Positions 1-12,384 are shown, numbered from the stretch's first letter. The stretch is DNA of 60,828 nucleotides from Psychrobacter piscatorii (GCF_001444505.1 NZ_LNDJ01000002.1:1-60828); one strand, 5' to 3'. Translations and numbers: made by a program. The notes: generated by a model from the sequence alone, not told the origin.

Positions 1-67
1 AGCATGAATTTTGTCCATTACACCGTAAGCGCGTTTTTTACGTAAGAAGACTATTTTGCTTGCGTTA

Positions 68-850
68 TTAGTCGTCATTACTTTCTAAAGCTTCGTAGTC
101 GTCGACTGACATCGTGCTCACTTGACGAGCAGCCAGACGATCATTGGCTTCTTGCACTGCTTTTTCGACCATGGCGTAGTCTGAATGGCGTACATCTTGA
201 CCACTGATATAGTTGATGACCAGCTCGGCCACGTTTTGCGCATGATCACCGATGCGTTCAAGCGAGCGCAAAATCCACATGATATTGATAACCTTTGAGA
301 CTTGTCTTGAGTCTTCCATGATATAGGTCATCAATGCTCGGATAGCAGATTGATATTCATTATTGACCACACTGTCATTGCGCATGACCTCAAACGCTTG
401 CTCAGCATTCGATTGACTAAAGGCTTCTAGTGCGTTGTTAAGCATCAGTCTTACCTGATTGCTCAAATGCTGTACCTCAGCATAGCCGTAAGACGATTTG
501 CCTTGTGCCGCGATTCTGCTGGCCATTTTCGCGATTTTTACGGCTTCATCGCCAATACGCTCCAAATCTACCACGCCTTTACTGATCGACATAACCAGAC
601 GCAAATCTCCTGCGGCAGGTTGACGCTTAGCAACCAACAATAAAATATGTTCATCGAGCTCAACCTCCATGCGGTTGATATCAAAATCCATCTCGATGAC
701 CTCTTGCGCCAGTGTCTCGTCTCTATCAATAAGTGCATGAATCGCTTTGGCCACTTGGTTGGCAGCACTATCACCCATGTATAAGAACAAACGGATGGCT
801 TCATCAAGATCTTGGTCAAAACTTTTGGAGATATGCTTGTCACTTTGCAT
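68..850 (-). CDS. phoU: Phosphate signalling and transport accessory protein PhoU
   Basis: PhoU is a cytoplasmic all-helical protein that links the PstSCAB phosphate importer to the PhoR/PhoB two-component system and keeps the Pho regulon off when phosphate is plentiful. The 260-residue product has the two tandem three-helix PhoU repeats expected. Each repeat carries an acidic metal-binding stretch, of the type ERIGDEAVKIA near residue 97 and ERIGDHAQNVAE near residue 200. Length matches the family (about 240). It is the last gene of the pst operon, 100 bp after pstB. The start is an ATG with an AGGGAA-like ribosome site. No phoB or phoR is present in the window. Confidence 0.95.
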   Translation of the reverse strand: MQSDKHISKSFDQDLDEAIRLFLYMGDSAANQVAKAIHALIDRDETLAQEVIEMDFDINRMEVELDEHILLLVAKRQPAAGDLRLVMSISKGVVDLERIGDEAVKIAKMASRIAAQGKSSYGYAEVQHLSNQVRLMLNNALEAFSQSNAEQAFEVMRNDSVVNNEYQSAIRALMTYIMEDSRQVSKVINIMWILRSLERIGDHAQNVAELVINYISGQDVRHSDYAMVEKAVQEANDRLAARQVSTMSVDDYEALESNDD

Positions 851-950
851 AAGAGGTATTCCCTGAAATCTATATTTTAGTAGCGCGATATGCTGGTTGA
901 GTGAAACGACCCAACTTCAGTATTAGCTCTTCAGTACTAATTAATCGGCC

Positions 951-1871
951 CTAGCCATAGCGACCAGTAATATAATCTTCTGTCGCAGTTTGGGTAGGTT
1001 TGGTAAAGATCTGATCAGTCTCACCCATCTCGATCATATCGCCTAGATACATATAGACGGTATAGTCTGATACCCGCGCCGCTTGCTGCATGTTGTGGGT
1101 AACAATGGCGATGGTATAGTCGTTTTTGAGATCTTCTATCAGATCTTCGATAGCGCCCGTCGAGATAGGGTCAAGCGCAGACGTTGGCTCATCGAGCAGC
1201 AATACTTCAGGCTTGGTTGCGACACTACGGGCAATACACAGACGCTGCTGCTGACCACCTGATAGCGACAGGCCGGATGCTTTTAGTTTGTCTTTCACTT
1301 CTGGCCACAGTGCTGATTTTTTTAGTGCCCACTCCACGCGCTCATCCACTTCGCTTTTGCTGAGCTTCTCATAGAGTTTGACACCAAAGGCAACATTGTC
1401 ATAGATCGACATGGGAAACGGGGTTGGCTTTTGAAATACCATACCGACCTGCGCGCGTAGCAAATTGACATCGATGTCTTTGCCCAAAATATTGCGCCCA
1501 TCAAGATTGATAGCACCCTCTGCACGCATCCCTGGATAGAGATCATACATGCGGTTAAAGGTACGTAGCAGCGTCGATTTGCCGCAACCTGACGGACCAA
1601 TGAACGCCGTTACTTTCTTTTCTGCGATATCGATATTGATGTTTTTTAATGCCTGAAAATCATCGTAGTAAAAGTTGAGATCGCGGACTTCCATTTTTGC
1701 TTTGGGCATGTTTTTGGGCATATCATGAATACTTTGCTTGGTGAAGTCAGCAGTATTGGGTTGCTGCGATTGCGCACTATGAGACGCGGTTCTATTTAAC
1801 AAGCTGTCTGTTGTACTGTTAAAGCGATCAGCCGTTGTTTCTGTGCGGGCTTTGCTTACGACATCATTCAT
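951..1871 (-). CDS. pstB: Phosphate ABC transporter ATP-binding protein PstB
   Basis: This is the ATPase of the high-affinity phosphate importer, acting at the cytoplasmic face of PstA/PstC. Walker A (GPSGCGKST) lies about 90 residues in, followed by the LSGGQQQR signature and the [12 protein letters not shown]alker B. The translated frame could begin at a TTG at 1883. I prefer the ATG at 1871 (MNDVVSK), preceded by AGGTTGGAT, giving 306 residues. The first 55 or so residues are polar and low in complexity, and are an extension relative to the usual PstB of about 257 residues. The gene follows pstA closely and precedes phoU. Confidence 0.95.
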   Translation of the reverse strand: MNDVVSKARTETTADRFNSTTDSLLNRTASHSAQSQQPNTADFTKQSIHDMPKNMPKAKMEVRDLNFYYDDFQALKNINIDIAEKKVTAFIGPSGCGKSTLLRTFNRMYDLYPGMRAEGAINLDGRNILGKDIDVNLLRAQVGMVFQKPTPFPMSIYDNVAFGVKLYEKLSKSEVDERVEWALKKSALWPEVKDKLKASGLSLSGGQQQRLCIARSVATKPEVLLLDEPTSALDPISTGAIEDLIEDLKNDYTIAIVTHNMQQAARVSDYTVYMYLGDMIEMGETDQIFTKPTQTATEDYITGRYG

Positions 1872-1948
1872 AATATTATCCAACCTAGCTTAGTGTATTT
1901 CGTATAAATATAAGTAAATGCTTGGTATCTTTGCAGCGATATCTGTCT

Positions 1949-2854
1949 TTATTTGACCTGACCGCGATTGCCAATAAATCTTGCCAAAATATTCAATACC
2001 AAGACAGACGCTGTGATCAGCAGCGCGGCTGCCCATGCCAGTGTGTGCCAGTTATCATAAGGACTCATCGCAAACTGATAGATGGTATTGGGTAAGTTGG
2101 CAATTGGCTGACCCATATCGGTACTGAAATACTGATTATTGAGGGCGGTAAATAGCAATGGCGCCGTCTCACCAGTGATACGAGCAAAAGCCAAAAGCAC
2201 CCCTGTCGTCAGTCCCGCTTTGGCAGCTTTGATAGTCACTTGCGTCACCATTTTCCACTTGGGCGTGCCAAGTGCATAAGCCGCTTCGCGTAAGCTATTG
2301 GGCACCAGATTCAGCATATTCTCTGTGGTACGTACGACGACTGGAATGACGATCAATGCCAATGCCAATGCGCCTGCCCAACCAGAGAAATTTTGACCTT
2401 TGACCATTAAAGCATATATAAACAGACCAATGACAATGGATGGTGCCGATAATAAAATATCGTTCAAAAAACGGGTCACTTTGCCAAGCATGCTGCCTTT
2501 AGAGAATTCAGATAAATAAATACCAGTCATCAGGCCAATAGGCGCACCAATGAATAATCCTGAAAATGCCAGCATCACCGAACCGACGATCGCATTGCGC
2601 AAACCACCTGAGCTCATCGGCGGCGGCGTATCAGCGGTAAAAATTGGCAGCTGCACCATACCTTGAAAGCCTTCAATAAACAGCGTCACCAAGATCCATG
2701 ATAACCAAAATAAGCCAAACACCATGGCTGACATGGCAAACCCCAAACCCAGCTTATTCATCCAGCGACGTTTGTTGTACAGACTCTTGTTATAACGCCC
2801 CACGCTGCCTGGCTTGGTGGTCATGGACGCATTCATCGCATTGTTAGCAGCCAT
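1949..2854 (-). CDS. pstA: Phosphate ABC transporter permease PstA
   Basis: This is one of two membrane-spanning subunits of the phosphate importer. Hydrophobic segments are visible from about residue 38 onward, including a long first helix and the conserved EAA-type cytoplasmic loop (REAAYALGTPKWK, near residue 190) that docks on PstB. A proline-rich periplasmic loop with PPPMSSGG lies near residue 80. Length (301) fits the family. It is the third gene of pstSCAB-phoU, about 60 bp after pstC, so almost certainly co-transcribed. A positively charged N-terminus precedes the first helix, as expected for an inner-membrane permease. Confidence 0.95.
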   Translation of the reverse strand: MAANNAMNASMTTKPGSVGRYNKSLYNKRRWMNKLGLGFAMSAMVFGLFWLSWILVTLFIEGFQGMVQLPIFTADTPPPMSSGGLRNAIVGSVMLAFSGLFIGAPIGLMTGIYLSEFSKGSMLGKVTRFLNDILLSAPSIVIGLFIYALMVKGQNFSGWAGALALALIVIPVVVRTTENMLNLVPNSLREAAYALGTPKWKMVTQVTIKAAKAGLTTGVLLAFARITGETAPLLFTALNNQYFSTDMGQPIANLPNTIYQFAMSPYDNWHTLAWAAALLITASVLVLNILARFIGNRGQVK

Positions 2855-2914
2855 ACTATTTATTTCCCATATCTTTTATCAATATCAATCGAGATCCAAT
2901 AACTATGCTTAGGC

Positions 2915-3868
2915 TTATCGGTTACCTGCTTTGTGATCCATGCGCATGAGCATCAGTTTGGCCAACGACAGCACGATGAAGGTGATGATAAACAAGATTA
3001 AGCCCAGATGCAGTAAAGACGCTAGATGCAGCTCACTTGACGCTTCGGCAAACTCGTTGGCCAATGCTGAGGTGATGGTTACACCAGAAGTAAATAGACT
3101 TGGGCTGATATTGAACGCATTACCGATCAAGAAAGTCACTGCCATGGTTTCACCGAGCGCACGACCAAGTCCCAAAATCACGCCACCAACGACACCCGCT
3201 TTGGTATAAGGCAGGATAATCTTGAACATCACTTCCCACGTCGTCGCACCCATACCGTAGGCCGACTCTTTGAGTAGATCTGGCACCACAGAGAAAACAT
3301 CACGCATGGTGGCGGCGATAAAAGGGATAATCATGATGGCAAGTACCAAGGACGCGGTAAACATCCCTAGTCCCATGGGTGCGCCTGTAAACAGCTTACC
3401 GATGATCGGTAGCGGGCCAACATGCTCAATAAACCATGGCTGAATGTGCTCACCAAAGAAAGGCGCAAAGACAAACAAGCCCCACATACCATAAATGATA
3501 GAAGGAATACCTGCCAACAGCTCAATCGCAATACCAAGGGGTTTTTTAAGGAACTTTGGACACATTTCGGTCAAAAATATCGCAATACCAAAACTGACTG
3601 GTACAGCGATAACAATCGCGATAAATGACGTCACCAAGGTGCCATAAATAGGCGCGAGCGCCCCGTACTCATTGGCAACCGTATCCCAATTATTACTGGT
3701 ATAAAACCCCAGACCAAACTCTTGGATACTCGGCCACGCCCCAACAATCAGAGACACCAAAATGCCCCCTAACGATAGGAGGACGAGTATGGCAAACGCT
3801 TTGGTAGAGTTGACAAATAAAGCGTCGTAACGTTTTTGTTTAGCCAGTTGGGACCTTAAGTCTGTCAT
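2915..3868 (-). CDS. pstC: Phosphate ABC transporter permease PstC
   Basis: This is the second membrane subunit of the phosphate importer. The 317-residue product has about six hydrophobic segments and the conserved inner loop [13 protein letters not shown] near residue 205, the ATPase contact. The [10 protein letters not shown] motif near residue 237 is characteristic of PstC. It is separated from pstS by 219 bp that include a GC-rich hairpin, an arrangement that commonly lowers permease expression relative to the abundant binding protein. The start ATG at 3868 opens with a hydrophilic [13 protein letters not shown] stretch. Confidence 0.95.
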   Translation of the reverse strand: MTDLRSQLAKQKRYDALFVNSTKAFAILVLLSLGGILVSLIVGAWPSIQEFGLGFYTSNNWDTVANEYGALAPIYGTLVTSFIAIVIAVPVSFGIAIFLTEMCPKFLKKPLGIAIELLAGIPSIIYGMWGLFVFAPFFGEHIQPWFIEHVGPLPIIGKLFTGAPMGLGMFTASLVLAIMIIPFIAATMRDVFSVVPDLLKESAYGMGATTWEVMFKIILPYTKAGVVGGVILGLGRALGETMAVTFLIGNAFNISPSLFTSGVTITSALANEFAEASSELHLASLLHLGLILFIITFIVLSLAKLMLMRMDHKAGNR

Positions 3869-4010
3869 AAGTGTCTCAGCATTGAATGGGTGAATTCAAA
3901 AAACCAGGGGGTTCATTTCGTTTTATGACAGCAAACGCAACTTGTATCCGTACTAATGGTTATCGTGAAACATAGCGATTAGTGTTTTGGTCAAATTTGC
4001 TGTGATAAAA

Positions 4011-4048
4011 CCTCTCAAACCACTACCGGAGAATAGTGGCTTAAGAGG
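4011..4048 (-). terminator. Hairpin between pstS and pstC (attenuating or 3'-stabilising)
   Basis: On the minus strand, CCTCT...CCACTA pairs with TAGTGG...AGAGG around a short loop, followed only by TTTTA. The U-run is weak, so partial termination or protection of the pstS mRNA 3' end is more likely than full termination. This would let the binding protein be made in excess of the permeases (inference). Confidence 0.55.
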
Positions 4049-4087
4049 AAATCAAAAAGTCATTAAGCAGCAGCTTGTACAGATCGT

Positions 4088-5260
4088 TTATTGCGCTGGC
4101 TTATAAACAGGCTGTCCATCGCTACCTTTGACCTCATTCCATTTCTCTTTGAATAGAGCCACTGCTGTATCAGAGAATGGGACATAATCTAGCGCCATGG
4201 CATCATCATCACCTTGGGTATACGCCCAGTCAAAGAAGTTCAACACGCCAGCGACTTGCTGAGGATTCTCTGGTTGCTTGTGTACTAAGATGAAAGTAGC
4301 AGCAGCGATTGGCCATGCTTGATCCGTCTCAGAGTTGGTGATGACTTTATAAAAGCCTTCTTGTTGTGACCAATCGATGTCACCAGCGGCGGCAAAGGTT
4401 TCAGCAGATGGCTGCACGATATTGCCCGCGGCATTTTTAAGCGCGGCATGTGACATGTTGTTTTGCTTGGCGTAGGCATACTCCACATAGCCGATAGAAT
4501 TTTTCATGCGGTTGACGTAGCTTGAGACGCCCTCATTACCTTTACCACCTGCACCAGTCGCAGAGGTTGGCCACTTAACGGTTTTATCAACACCAACGCT
4601 GTCTTTCCAATCTGGTGATACCTTGGCGAGATAATCGGTAAAGTTAAAAGTCGTACCTGAACCGTCTGAGCGGAATACTGTGGTGATGGCGGCATCTGGC
4701 AAAGTCAAATCTGGGTTCATGGCTTTGATCGCAGGATCATTCCAGTTATTGATTTTACCCAGATAGATATTGGCTAAGGTTTCACCATCTAGCTTTAACT
4801 GACCTGGCTCAACGCCATCAATGTTAACGATTGGCACAACGCCACCAATCACGGTTGGGAACTGGATAAGACCAGACTCTTCAAGCTCTTCAGGTGTCAA
4901 TGGCGCGTCAGAAGCACCAAAATCGACGGTTTTTGATTGGATTTGTTTGATACCACCAGATGAACCAATAGATTGATAGTTGACTTGGCCACCTGTGGCA
5001 GCGTTATAGTCATAAGACCATTTGGCATAGATCGGCTGCGGGAATGATGCGCCTGCACCTGTGATATTCATGGCGATGTCTTCAGCAGATTTGAAACCCG
5101 TGTCAGCAGAAGGCGTTGCCTGAGTCTGAGTGGTGGTTTCAGCCGTGGTAGCGGCGCTACTGGTCGTATCAGCAGCTGGTTCTGCCGTCTCTGTTGACTT
5201 ATTACACGCCGTAAGCATTAATGTACAACTAACGGCCACTGCTAATAACGAATAACGCAT
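4088..5260 (-). CDS. pstS: Phosphate ABC transporter substrate-binding lipoprotein PstS
   Basis: This protein binds inorganic phosphate in the periplasm and delivers it to PstCA. The ATG at 5260 is chosen over an upstream alternative because AGGAG precedes it at good spacing and the protein then begins with a lipoprotein signal peptide ending in LTAC (Cys19). A Thr/Ala/Glu-rich linker follows to about residue 55. The phosphate-binding motifs are clear: GAGASFP near residue 70, SSGGI, and FRSDGSGTT. The mature part is a typical PstS of the 390-residue form. It is the first gene of the operon, behind a PHO box. Confidence 0.95.
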   Translation of the reverse strand: MRYSLLAVAVSCTLMLTACNKSTETAEPAADTTSSAATTAETTTQTQATPSADTGFKSAEDIAMNITGAGASFPQPIYAKWSYDYNAATGGQVNYQSIGSSGGIKQIQSKTVDFGASDAPLTPEELEESGLIQFPTVIGGVVPIVNIDGVEPGQLKLDGETLANIYLGKINNWNDPAIKAMNPDLTLPDAAITTVFRSDGSGTTFNFTDYLAKVSPDWKDSVGVDKTVKWPTSATGAGGKGNEGVSSYVNRMKNSIGYVEYAYAKQNNMSHAALKNAAGNIVQPSAETFAAAGDIDWSQQEGFYKVITNSETDQAWPIAAATFILVHKQPENPQQVAGVLNFFDWAYTQGDDDAMALDYVPFSDTAVALFKEKWNEVKGSDGQPVYKPAQ

Positions 5261-5334
5261 GTAGGACTCCTGAAATTTAACAACGATATAAAAAAGCATT
5301 GTTTGTGATATGAGCGTTATCTTGCCAAATCTTT

Positions 5335-5352
5335 ATGACAGTTTAATGACAA
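5335..5352 (-). promoter_or_regulatory. PHO box upstream of pstS
   Basis: The minus strand reads TTGTCAT-TAAA-CTGTCAT, two 7-base half-sites separated by 4 bases, close to the PhoB consensus CTGTCAT-N4-CTGTCAT. A -10-like AGATAA lies about 12 bp downstream, so PhoB would sit in place of the -35 element. This supports phosphate-starvation induction of pstSCAB-phoU. Confidence 0.85.
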
Positions 5353-5559
5353 CCTCTCAAATCCTGCATTCGCTTTACACAATATTTAGCCATCGCCTAT
5401 AAGTATCAGTAATATCAAGGAATTTTAATTATTATCAATAGCTCCTGTTCTTTGTATCCATGCTAAATAGCAAAATAAGCGCCTGATATTTTCATCCAAA
5501 TTCCATTAGCCGTTAACGTAGAATTTTGTTAGTATGAAGAAGATTTACAACACTGACAG

Positions 5560-5697
5560 ACTCGGGGTGCGGTGTAGCATTGGCCTACTTTATTAAACGT
5601 TTATAGTTAAACATTGATAAAAGTAGCCACCTATCTACATTCGCTGAGAGATCACCCGCCGAACCTGATGCGGTTAGTACCGACGCAGGGAAGTCTT
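5560..5697 (+). ncRNA. TPP (THI-box) riboswitch of thiC
   Basis: The conserved thi-box elements are present: an ACTCGGGGTGC 5' strand, CTGAGAG followed by ATCACCCG, then GAACCTGATGCGGTTAGTACCGACGCAGGGAAGT-type 3' elements (positions 5660-5694). The P3 arm is unusually long (about 60 nt between 5575 and 5640). The aptamer lies about 260 nt before the thiC start codon on the same strand. TPP binding is expected to reduce thiC expression. No clean terminator is visible between aptamer and gene, so translational or Rho-dependent control is possible. Confidence 0.93.
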
Positions 5698-5873
5698 AAG
5701 CACGTTGTTATTGATGACAACGGACGCGTAGAAATACCTTTTTATCATCGCTATTGTCTAACGATGCACGTCGCATACGTAGATAACGAGAGAAGATAGA
5801 AAGCGGCGTCCACTATTTGATGACCATTAACCGCGACAATTTCTTTGCTCGCTGTTAGGTGTTGATAATATAA

Positions 5874-8081
<2,208 letters not shown>

Positions 8082-8097
8082 GCTTTTTTATTATAGT

Positions 8098-8135
8098 AAA
8101 AAGCCCAAACCTGACTATCAGGTTTGGGCTTTTTT
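8098..8135. terminator. Bidirectional terminator between thiC and fda
   Basis: A perfect 14-bp stem (AAGCCCAAACCTGA with its complement, loop CTA) at 8101-8131 is followed by TTTTT on the plus strand and flanked by TAAAAA on the other side. It can therefore end both thiC and the convergent aldolase transcript. Confidence 0.93.
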
Positions 8136-8155
8136 AGTTTATGTATTTAGTAATA

Positions 8156-9046
8156 TCAAACCTTCGACGCCTGATAAATCTCCTCAATCGACGTATTAAT
8201 GGTATCGGCAAACTCTTCGTCGCTTTGCTGCTTACTCAACCCTTCGGTAAAGGCGCGCGAGAAGCTGGCAATCATACCGGGGTTTTGTTTGAGCTTCGCG
8301 CACGCATCAGTGCGGCTATAACCGCCTGATAGCGCCACGACTTTGAGCACTTTTGGATGGTCAACCAGTTCCTGATAAAATCCTGCTTCCTCAGGCAATG
8401 TCAGCTTGAGCATTACTTGCTGTTCGTCATTTAAGCGTTCCAGATTACGCAAAATATTGGCTTTTAATAGCACTTCGCAATCATGCTTTTGGGCACTATC
8501 AATATTGACCTCTGGTTCAACGATTGGCATCAAGCCTTTTGAGATGATTTGCTTTGCCACATCAAACTGCTGCTGTACAACGAGCTCAATACCATCGACA
8601 TTTGGCTCATAAATGACTGAGCGCATCTTGGTACCAAATACTGGATAGTTCTTGGCTTTATCTAGCAACAGGTCTAGATTAGGCATCGGCTTCATGACTT
8701 GGACGCCGCTCATCTGCTCCGCCAAACCTTTATCTACTTTCAAGAATGGAACGATTTGCTTGTCTTCCCACAAATAGTTGGCGGTCGACTTACCATTGAC
8801 GTCGCGCTCCATGGTATCTTCAAATAAGATCGCACCAAGCACACGCTCATTGTCAAAACAGTCGCACGTCATGATACGGGCACGCATCTCATGCACCAAA
8901 TCAAACATGGCCTCATCATTCTCATACTCATCGCCGCTGATGCCGTAATTCTCTAAAGCCTTTGGTGTGCTGCCACCACTTTGGTCGAGCGCAGCGATAA
9001 ACCCTGAACCGTCTTTTATGCGCTGTAACTGATTGTCGTATTCCAT
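8156..9046 (-). CDS. fda: Class I fructose-bisphosphate aldolase
   Basis: This glycolytic/gluconeogenic enzyme reversibly cleaves fructose 1,6-bisphosphate to DHAP and glyceraldehyde 3-phosphate through a Schiff-base lysine. It belongs to the short bacterial class I type (296 residues). Recognisable motifs are AALDQSGGSTPKAL near residue 19, MPIVEPEVNI near 176, MLKLTLP near 219 (containing the likely Schiff-base Lys) and VVALSGGYSR near 240. It stands alone, convergent with thiC and sharing its terminator. The start ATG follows AGGATGTACTTTCA. Confidence 0.92.
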   Translation of the reverse strand: MEYDNQLQRIKDGSGFIAALDQSGGSTPKALENYGISGDEYENDEAMFDLVHEMRARIMTCDCFDNERVLGAILFEDTMERDVNGKSTANYLWEDKQIVPFLKVDKGLAEQMSGVQVMKPMPNLDLLLDKAKNYPVFGTKMRSVIYEPNVDGIELVVQQQFDVAKQIISKGLMPIVEPEVNIDSAQKHDCEVLLKANILRNLERLNDEQQVMLKLTLPEEAGFYQELVDHPKVLKVVALSGGYSRTDACAKLKQNPGMIASFSRAFTEGLSKQQSDEEFADTINTSIEEIYQASKV

Positions 9047-9223
9047 TGAAAGTACATCCTATTTTTATTGAGTGAAATTAAACATTATAAATCAAGCTTT
9101 CTATCACCTATATAAGGTCTGCTATTTGTAGATGACCTTATCATAGGATGATAAGTATGCCTATATAGAAAACGTGACAACTTTGCTAAAAATTCTACTG
9201 TATCCTTCTTTGGACAACATATC

Positions 9224-10072
9224 TCACGCCAAAAATAAGACGCCCACACAGCATACTGCGAGTAGCAGTCCCACCAAATTGATGCGATTGAGTCGTTCTT
9301 TAAACACGCCCACTCCGATCAATGTGGCGACTGCGATGACACCCACGTTCATCCCCGTAAACACAATACTGGGTGAATCGGAGAGCACTTGATGGGCTCT
9401 GACATAAGCATAAATATTACCCATATTCAGCGCGCCAAGTAGCAATCCAGCGACAAGGGCGTCTGCCTGCCAGCGCACCCGAGTGACGAGCAGATAGACG
9501 AGTAATAATAAACCTGCGACTCCAAAACTCACAAACAGTGTCAACGGAAAAGCAGTACCCTGCTTGGCAACCTGCTTAAACAAGATATCGATGATGCCGT
9601 AACCCGCCCATACACCGAATAACCACAGCGGTGTGTATTTTGTTTGCTTAGGGGTATCTGTCTGCTGTGGTCGATAAACCAGTGCTCCTAGCGCCAAAAA
9701 TCCAAGCACCAATCCCAGCACACGCGTACCTGTCAGCACCTCACCAAATAGCAAAAAAGCGGCAATGATCGGAATAATCAATGATAAGCGCTGGGAGGCA
9801 TCCGTTGCCACCATACCCACCGCCTCAATAGCACGTCCAAGAATGATAAACACGGCCGGTAGCAAGATCCCAAGCGCGATGATGATGCCCCAAGCACTGT
9901 CTAGCGCATTTATGGCGCCGACATCAGGCTTCAATAAAATCCACGTCAATAAAAAAGCGACGGGATAACCTGCGACAATGGTCTGACGAATATCCATTTT
10001 CTTTTGGCGTAGTATTTTTAAAAGCACTGAAACAGCGACGCTACACAGCACCGCAATGGTTAGATACATCAT
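9224..10072 (-). CDS. EamA/DMT-family transporter
   Basis: This is an inner-membrane protein of the drug/metabolite transporter superfamily, with about ten hydrophobic segments arranged as two EamA repeats of five helices. The repeats are separated near residue 140 by a polar stretch (QQTDTPKQTKY). The motif FLLFGEVLTGTRVLGLVLG near residue 108 and the C-terminal GVGVFKERLNRINLVGLLLA are the usual conserved repeat ends. The substrate cannot be told from sequence; relatives export amino acids, metabolites or drugs. It is a single gene with its own upstream region. The start could be either of two adjacent ATG codons. Confidence 0.82.
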   Translation of the reverse strand: MMYLTIAVLCSVAVSVLLKILRQKKMDIRQTIVAGYPVAFLLTWILLKPDVGAINALDSAWGIIIALGILLPAVFIILGRAIEAVGMVATDASQRLSLIIPIIAAFLLFGEVLTGTRVLGLVLGFLALGALVYRPQQTDTPKQTKYTPLWLFGVWAGYGIIDILFKQVAKQGTAFPLTLFVSFGVAGLLLLVYLLVTRVRWQADALVAGLLLGALNMGNIYAYVRAHQVLSDSPSIVFTGMNVGVIAVATLIGVGVFKERLNRINLVGLLLAVCCVGVLFLA

Positions 10073-10433
10073 TAAGGCCTACCTTTTGAACCCTAGTACT
10101 GGGTATTTATTGTCCGTACACTGGTGGCGCAGCATCAAGTAAGCCGCTTTGTATTCAACTGATTTCATTAAAAAATATGATTACAACGCTCATCATTCGA
10201 TCAACTAAGCCAGTTGCGGTCTAGAAGGTAGCAAAATATATTTTTGACAGCAATCTATTTATCCGTATTTCCACGCGTGTTATTGGCAATAACGTATCAA
10301 CCAAAAGCACTATGCATGGGTAAATTACAATTTACTGCACGCCTGATTGCCAAGTTTTGATAAAATACCCTGCTATTTTATTAACATAAGTAACGACTCA
10401 AAACCGCTCTGGTTTGACGTATTATTGCCGCCT
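10073..10433. other. Divergent intergenic region with an AT-rich inverted repeat
   Basis: This is the promoter region between the EamA transporter (minus) and the ABC exporter (plus). It holds no convincing gene. At 10320-10335 there is an inverted repeat GTAAATT-AC-AATTTAC, about 100 bp before the exporter start, which could be an operator. Confidence 0.5.
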
Positions 10434-12347
10434 ATGAACGCTCTATTTCGCTTTTTTGAATCCCGTCTCCCTGCCTTTCCTGAAACGCCTATGCCATTAC
10501 CTCGTAAGGGGTTATTGAGATTTTTGTGGGCCTGTACGCATGGTTTGCGTGGCTGGCTGTTCTTATTTATGATCCTCTCCGCTGGCGTCGGGGTCTATGA
10601 GGCCATGCTGTTTGCATGGATTGGCAACTTGGTGGATTGGCTGGGTGCTTATACCCCGCAGACGTTGTGGGCAGAAAAAAGAGATATGCTGCTGCTGATG
10701 TTTGCCGTCTTGATCCTCAGTCCTTTTTGGATTGCCATGTCCTCCTTGATACATTTTCAGGTCATTCAGGGCGTGTTTCCAATGCAAATGCGCTGGCGTT
10801 TTCATCGCCGCATGCTCGGACAATCGATGCAGTTTTATCAAGACGAGTTTTCAGGACGTGTCTCAGCAAAGGTGATGCAAACGGCATTGGCCGTGCGTGA
10901 TACAGTGATGACCATCACCGATATGATGATGTATGTGGTGGTGTATTTTGTCACCACGGGTGTGATTTTATTTAATCTGGACAGCTTGCTGCTCATTCCA
11001 TTTGCGGTTTGGTTTGTACTGTTTGGGCTTGCCATGTGGTACTTTATTCCGCGCCTCAAACGTACGGCCATTGTCCAAGCGGATGCCCGTGCGTTGATGA
11101 CCGGGCGCATCACCGATGCTTATGCCAATATCATGACCGTCAAGCTGTTTAGCCACTCGCAGCGCGAATTGGGTTATGCCAAATACGCGATGAATCAGTT
11201 TTTGGGTACGGTACACGCACAGATGCGCTGGGTCAGCTATCTTGAGGTCGTCAACCATGCCATCAGTGTGACTCTGATTGGCTCGACTGCAGCTATCGGT
11301 GTATATTTGTGGCAACAAGGTGATGTTGGTGTTGGTGCGATTGCCGCAGCGACTGCTATGGCACTGCGTTTGAATGGTTTGACCCACTGGATTATGTGGC
11401 AGACCACCAGTTTGTTTGAGAGTATTGGTACGGTACAAGATGGTATGCGTACTCTATCAGCCCCGCAAAAAATCGTCGATAAACCTAATGCGCAAACACT
11501 AACGGTCACTGATGGTCGTATTGTCTTTGATCATATTGATTTTGGTTACGAAGAGGATATGAGCGCTGCCGATGATGAAGGCGCGCGCGTCGATGAGGCG
11601 CACACTGCAGGTACCGCACTGGCGAGCAACCGTGTGAAGCTGCTAGATGACTTTTATTTGGACATCAAACCAGGTGAAAAAATCGGTCTGGTCGGACGCT
11701 CAGGCGCTGGCAAATCAACCTTGGTGAATTTACTACTACGCTTCTTTGATGTCGATAGTAGCAAAATCTTTATTGATGGACAGGCAATTGATGAGGTCAC
11801 TCAAGAGTCACTGCGCCAGCAAATTGGTATGGTGACCCAAGACACCTCATTATTGCATCGTACCATCCGTGAAAACATTGCTTATGGTCGTCCAGATGCC
11901 ACCGATGCTGAAATTATTGAAGCCACTAAGCAAGCCCAAGCATGGGACTTTATCAAAGACTTAAGCGATGACAAAGGCAACACCGACCTTGATACCCAGG
12001 TCGGTGAGCGCGGCGTCAAACTCTCAGGTGGTCAGCGCCAGCGTATCGCCATCTCCCGCGTAATGCTGAAAAACGCACCAATTTTGCTGCTTGATGAAGC
12101 CACGAGTGCCCTTGACTCTGAAATCGAATTTGCCATTACTGAAAGCTTAAACGACATGATGACTGGCAAAACCGTGATTGCCATTGCCCACCGTTTATCA
12201 ACCATTGCGGCACTGGATCGACTAGTAGTGATGGACAAAGGGCGCATCATTGAACAAGGCAGTCACGAGGCGCTGCTCGCACGCGATGGCGTCTATGCTA
12301 AATTATGGCAACGTCAAAGCGGTGGGTTTTTAGGTGAAGACAACTAA
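10434..12347 (+). CDS. ABC exporter, fused permease and ATPase (MsbA/Atm1-like)
   Basis: This is a half-transporter expected to work as a homodimer in the inner membrane. Residues about 35-330 hold the six-helix exporter domain. The C-terminal ATPase has Walker A GRSGAGKST near residue 421, the LSGGQRQRIAISR signature, Walker B ILLLDEATSALD, and the switch His in AIAHRLSTI. An acidic low-complexity insert (SAADDEGARVDEAHTAG) sits at the linker just before the ATPase core. I chose ATG 10434 (MNALFRFF) over an upstream in-frame start because the upstream part looks like leader. The substrate is unknown; lipid, peptide or drug export are all possible. Confidence 0.85.
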   Translation: MNALFRFFESRLPAFPETPMPLPRKGLLRFLWACTHGLRGWLFLFMILSAGVGVYEAMLFAWIGNLVDWLGAYTPQTLWAEKRDMLLLMFAVLILSPFWIAMSSLIHFQVIQGVFPMQMRWRFHRRMLGQSMQFYQDEFSGRVSAKVMQTALAVRDTVMTITDMMMYVVVYFVTTGVILFNLDSLLLIPFAVWFVLFGLAMWYFIPRLKRTAIVQADARALMTGRITDAYANIMTVKLFSHSQRELGYAKYAMNQFLGTVHAQMRWVSYLEVVNHAISVTLIGSTAAIGVYLWQQGDVGVGAIAAATAMALRLNGLTHWIMWQTTSLFESIGTVQDGMRTLSAPQKIVDKPNAQTLTVTDGRIVFDHIDFGYEEDMSAADDEGARVDEAHTAGTALASNRVKLLDDFYLDIKPGEKIGLVGRSGAGKSTLVNLLLRFFDVDSSKIFIDGQAIDEVTQESLRQQIGMVTQDTSLLHRTIRENIAYGRPDATDAEIIEATKQAQAWDFIKDLSDDKGNTDLDTQVGERGVKLSGGQRQRIAISRVMLKNAPILLLDEATSALDSEIEFAITESLNDMMTGKTVIAIAHRLSTIAALDRLVVMDKGRIIEQGSHEALLARDGVYAKLWQRQSGGFLGEDN

Positions 12348-12384
12348 GACCTATCAAAATAAATCACAAGGAAGTGTTTATTTT

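Noticed and set aside
2940..3628. Plus-strand open frames opposite pstC
   Set aside because: They mirror the coding frame of pstC and have no ribosome sites; they are shadows.
3920..3945. A CTGTCAT half-site upstream of pstC as a second PHO box
   Set aside because: The second half-site at the required 11-bp spacing is absent.
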